Made by a program: the position numbers and the translations under genes. A stretch of DNA of 64,000 nt, taken from assembly GCF_900110425.1 (NCBI RefSeq), contig NZ_FODS01000015.1, positions 1 to 64,000 on the forward strand, written 5' to 3'. Source of the stretch: Salinihabitans flavidus. GTDB lineage: Bacteria; Pseudomonadota; Alphaproteobacteria; Rhodobacterales; Rhodobacteraceae. Positions 62,934 to 64,000 of the stretch are shown here, one piece after another. The notes under the pieces were generated by a model that did no database searches, was not told where the DNA came from, and saw only the letters and a list, made by a program, of their open reading frames with translations. The first letter of the stretch is position 1. Each line of letters starts with the position of its first letter.

Positions 62934-63536
62934 ATGGACGGGCTGAGCGAACGCCAGTATGCCGCGCGCGTCGGCCTGTCGCGCGGAGCGATCCAGAAGG
63001 CCAAGGATGCCGGGCGGCTGGTGCTGCACGCTGATGGCAGCATCGACGCGGAGGCGTCCGACAAACGTCGTGCTGAAACGACCGATCCGTCGAAATCCCG
63101 CGCCGCGCCCAAGGCGCCCGCGGCGCCCAAAGCAAAGCTGAAGCCGGTCCCCGAGGCCGCCGTCAGCGCCGTGAGCGATACACTGCGCGAACAGGGCATG
63201 CCGGCGCCCGCGCCCAGTGGCGGCATGACCTACCTGCAGGCCAAGACCGCCAACGAGACGATGAAGGCGCAGGAGCGCCGCATCCGGTTGCAAAAGCTGA
63301 AAGGCGAGCTGGTCGACAAGGCGCGCGCGGAAACGCTGATCTTCCGGCTGGCGCGCGAGGAACGCGATGCCTGGGTGACCTGGCCCGCGCGCGTGGCAGC
63401 CCTCATGGCCTCGGAACTGGCAGCCGCCCTGGGAGAGGGGATCACGGTGGAGGCGGCGGTGATGCAGAAGGTTCTGGAAGCCCATGTCCGCGCCCAACTC
63501 GACAGCCTCGCCGATATCCGCAGCGGCCTTGGATGA
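62934..63536 (+). CDS. Terminase small subunit-like protein
   Basis: A 200-residue protein. The N-terminal helix-turn-helix (LSERQYAARVGLSRGAIQKAK) is followed by an Ala/Pro/Lys-rich linker (PKAPAAPKAKLKP) and a helical C-terminus (ETMKAQERRIRLQKLKGELVD, EERDAWVTWPARVAALMA). This is the Nu1/terminase small subunit layout. It precedes and overlaps the GpA-type terminase by 53 bp. It recognises packaging DNA. Confidence 0.82.
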   Translation: MDGLSERQYAARVGLSRGAIQKAKDAGRLVLHADGSIDAEASDKRRAETTDPSKSRAAPKAPAAPKAKLKPVPEAAVSAVSDTLREQGMPAPAPSGGMTYLQAKTANETMKAQERRIRLQKLKGELVDKARAETLIFRLAREERDAWVTWPARVAALMASELAAALGEGITVEAAVMQKVLEAHVRAQLDSLADIRSGLG

Positions 63537-64000
63537 GGGTGTCGCAGGCTTTGATGGCGCGACGGACCTGCTGCGCGCCTGGTCGCGCGGCATCCGGCCC
63601 GACCCGGACCTCACGGTGTCGGAATGGGCGGACCGGCATCGCTGGCTGTCATCGCGTGCCTCGGCGGAACCCGGGCGCTACAAGACCGCGCGCACGCCCT
63701 ACATGCGCGAGATCATGGATGCGCTCTCGCCGGTCAGCCCGGTACAGCGGGTGGTGTTCATGAAGGCCGCGCAGGTTGGCGCCACGGAAGCGGGCAACTG
63801 CTTCATCGGGTTTGTCATGCACCACGCGCCGGGGCCGATGCTGGCCGTCCAGCCGACGGTAGAACTGGCCAAACGCAACTCGCGCCAGCGGATCGATCCG
63901 CTGATCGAGGAAAGCCCGGAACTGCGCGACCGGGTCAAACCGGCGCGCGCGCGCGACGCGGGCAACACGATGCTGTCCAAGGAGTTCGCGGGCGGCATCC
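63484..64000 (+). CDS. Terminase large subunit GpA-type, partial at window end
   Basis: The frame runs off the window and gives 172 codons of a GpA-type packaging ATPase: LTVSEWADRHRWLSSRASAE, the Walker A-like FMKAAQVGATEAGNCFIGF, LAVQPTVELAKRNSRQRIDP and DAGNTMLSKEFAGG. It starts at ATG 63484 inside the small-subunit gene; other starts cannot be excluded. It is a different terminase family from the gp17-like gene at 31.4 kb. Confidence 0.88.
   Translation, partial: MSAPNSTASPISAAALDEGVAGFDGATDLLRAWSRGIRPDPDLTVSEWADRHRWLSSRASAEPGRYKTARTPYMREIMDALSPVSPVQRVVFMKAAQVGATEAGNCFIGFVMHHAPGPMLAVQPTVELAKRNSRQRIDPLIEESPELRDRVKPARARDAGNTMLSKEFAGGI

Overview
The window looks like chromosomal DNA of a marine-type Rhodobacteraceae (Roseobacter-like alphaproteobacterium). 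The evidence is a permuted two-piece alphaproteobacterial tmRNA with the tag ANDNRAPVAVAA, an alphaproteobacterial-type SspB, the trgA-trgB-cysK arrangement known from Rhodobacter, a DUF4169 protein next to fumC, an AcuI-type acrylyl-CoA reductase, and high GC content. No searches were run; all calls rest on reading motifs, reading frames and gene order.

Layout. 1-2.1 kb: end of an IS3-family element, a small excisionase-like gene, transposase debris and a CAU tRNA. 2.2-26.2 kb: ordinary core genome. It holds purM-purN, rnd, a lipoprotein, sufE, the fumC-DUF4169-RHH operon, sspB beside ssrA, a GntR regulator with a twin operator divergent from DUF2182-DUF1326, acuI, a HIT protein, an MFS pump, usp-BCCT, a class V aminotransferase, cfa-trgA-trgB-cysK-mscS-alaX, and tRNA-Ser(GGA). 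26.4-32.9 kb: a compact element beside tRNA-Ser with a large serine recombinase, DUF2924 and DUF3489 genes, a ParB-methyltransferase fusion, a DUF5681 protein and a terminase, but no virion genes. It ends near a degenerate tRNA-Ser 3'-end copy. 33.2-40.2 kb: a restriction-modification island on the minus strand (m5C methyltransferase, N6-adenine-type methyltransferase, McrB-like ATPase, LlaJI/McrC-like nuclease). It is split by an IS1595-family element with perfect 15-bp ends and an 8-bp target duplication, itself sitting inside an older IS3 remnant. 40.4-64 kb: left part of a second element, a prophage. It carries its own serine recombinase module, an XRE-ImmA/IrrE two-gene unit, an S24 repressor, an early region, a recombination/replication block (Sak4-like ATPase, possible SSB, DEAH helicase, Cas4-like Fe-S nuclease, primase-helicase, RuvC-like resolvase), a repeat-rich candidate origin, accessory genes and a GpA-type terminase cut by the window end.

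How it works together. In the core, ssrA and sspB supply trans-translation and delivery of tagged proteins to ClpXP. In the prophage, the repressor and promoter-proximal repeat arrays (GGGGGAT, CAGAAC and GGAGTCCAC motifs) probably control early transcription and replication, and the recombination genes form a phage-encoded strand-annealing pathway. The restriction island and the reverse-strand YbjN-like cassette inside the prophage are the most likely accessory fitness or defence modules.
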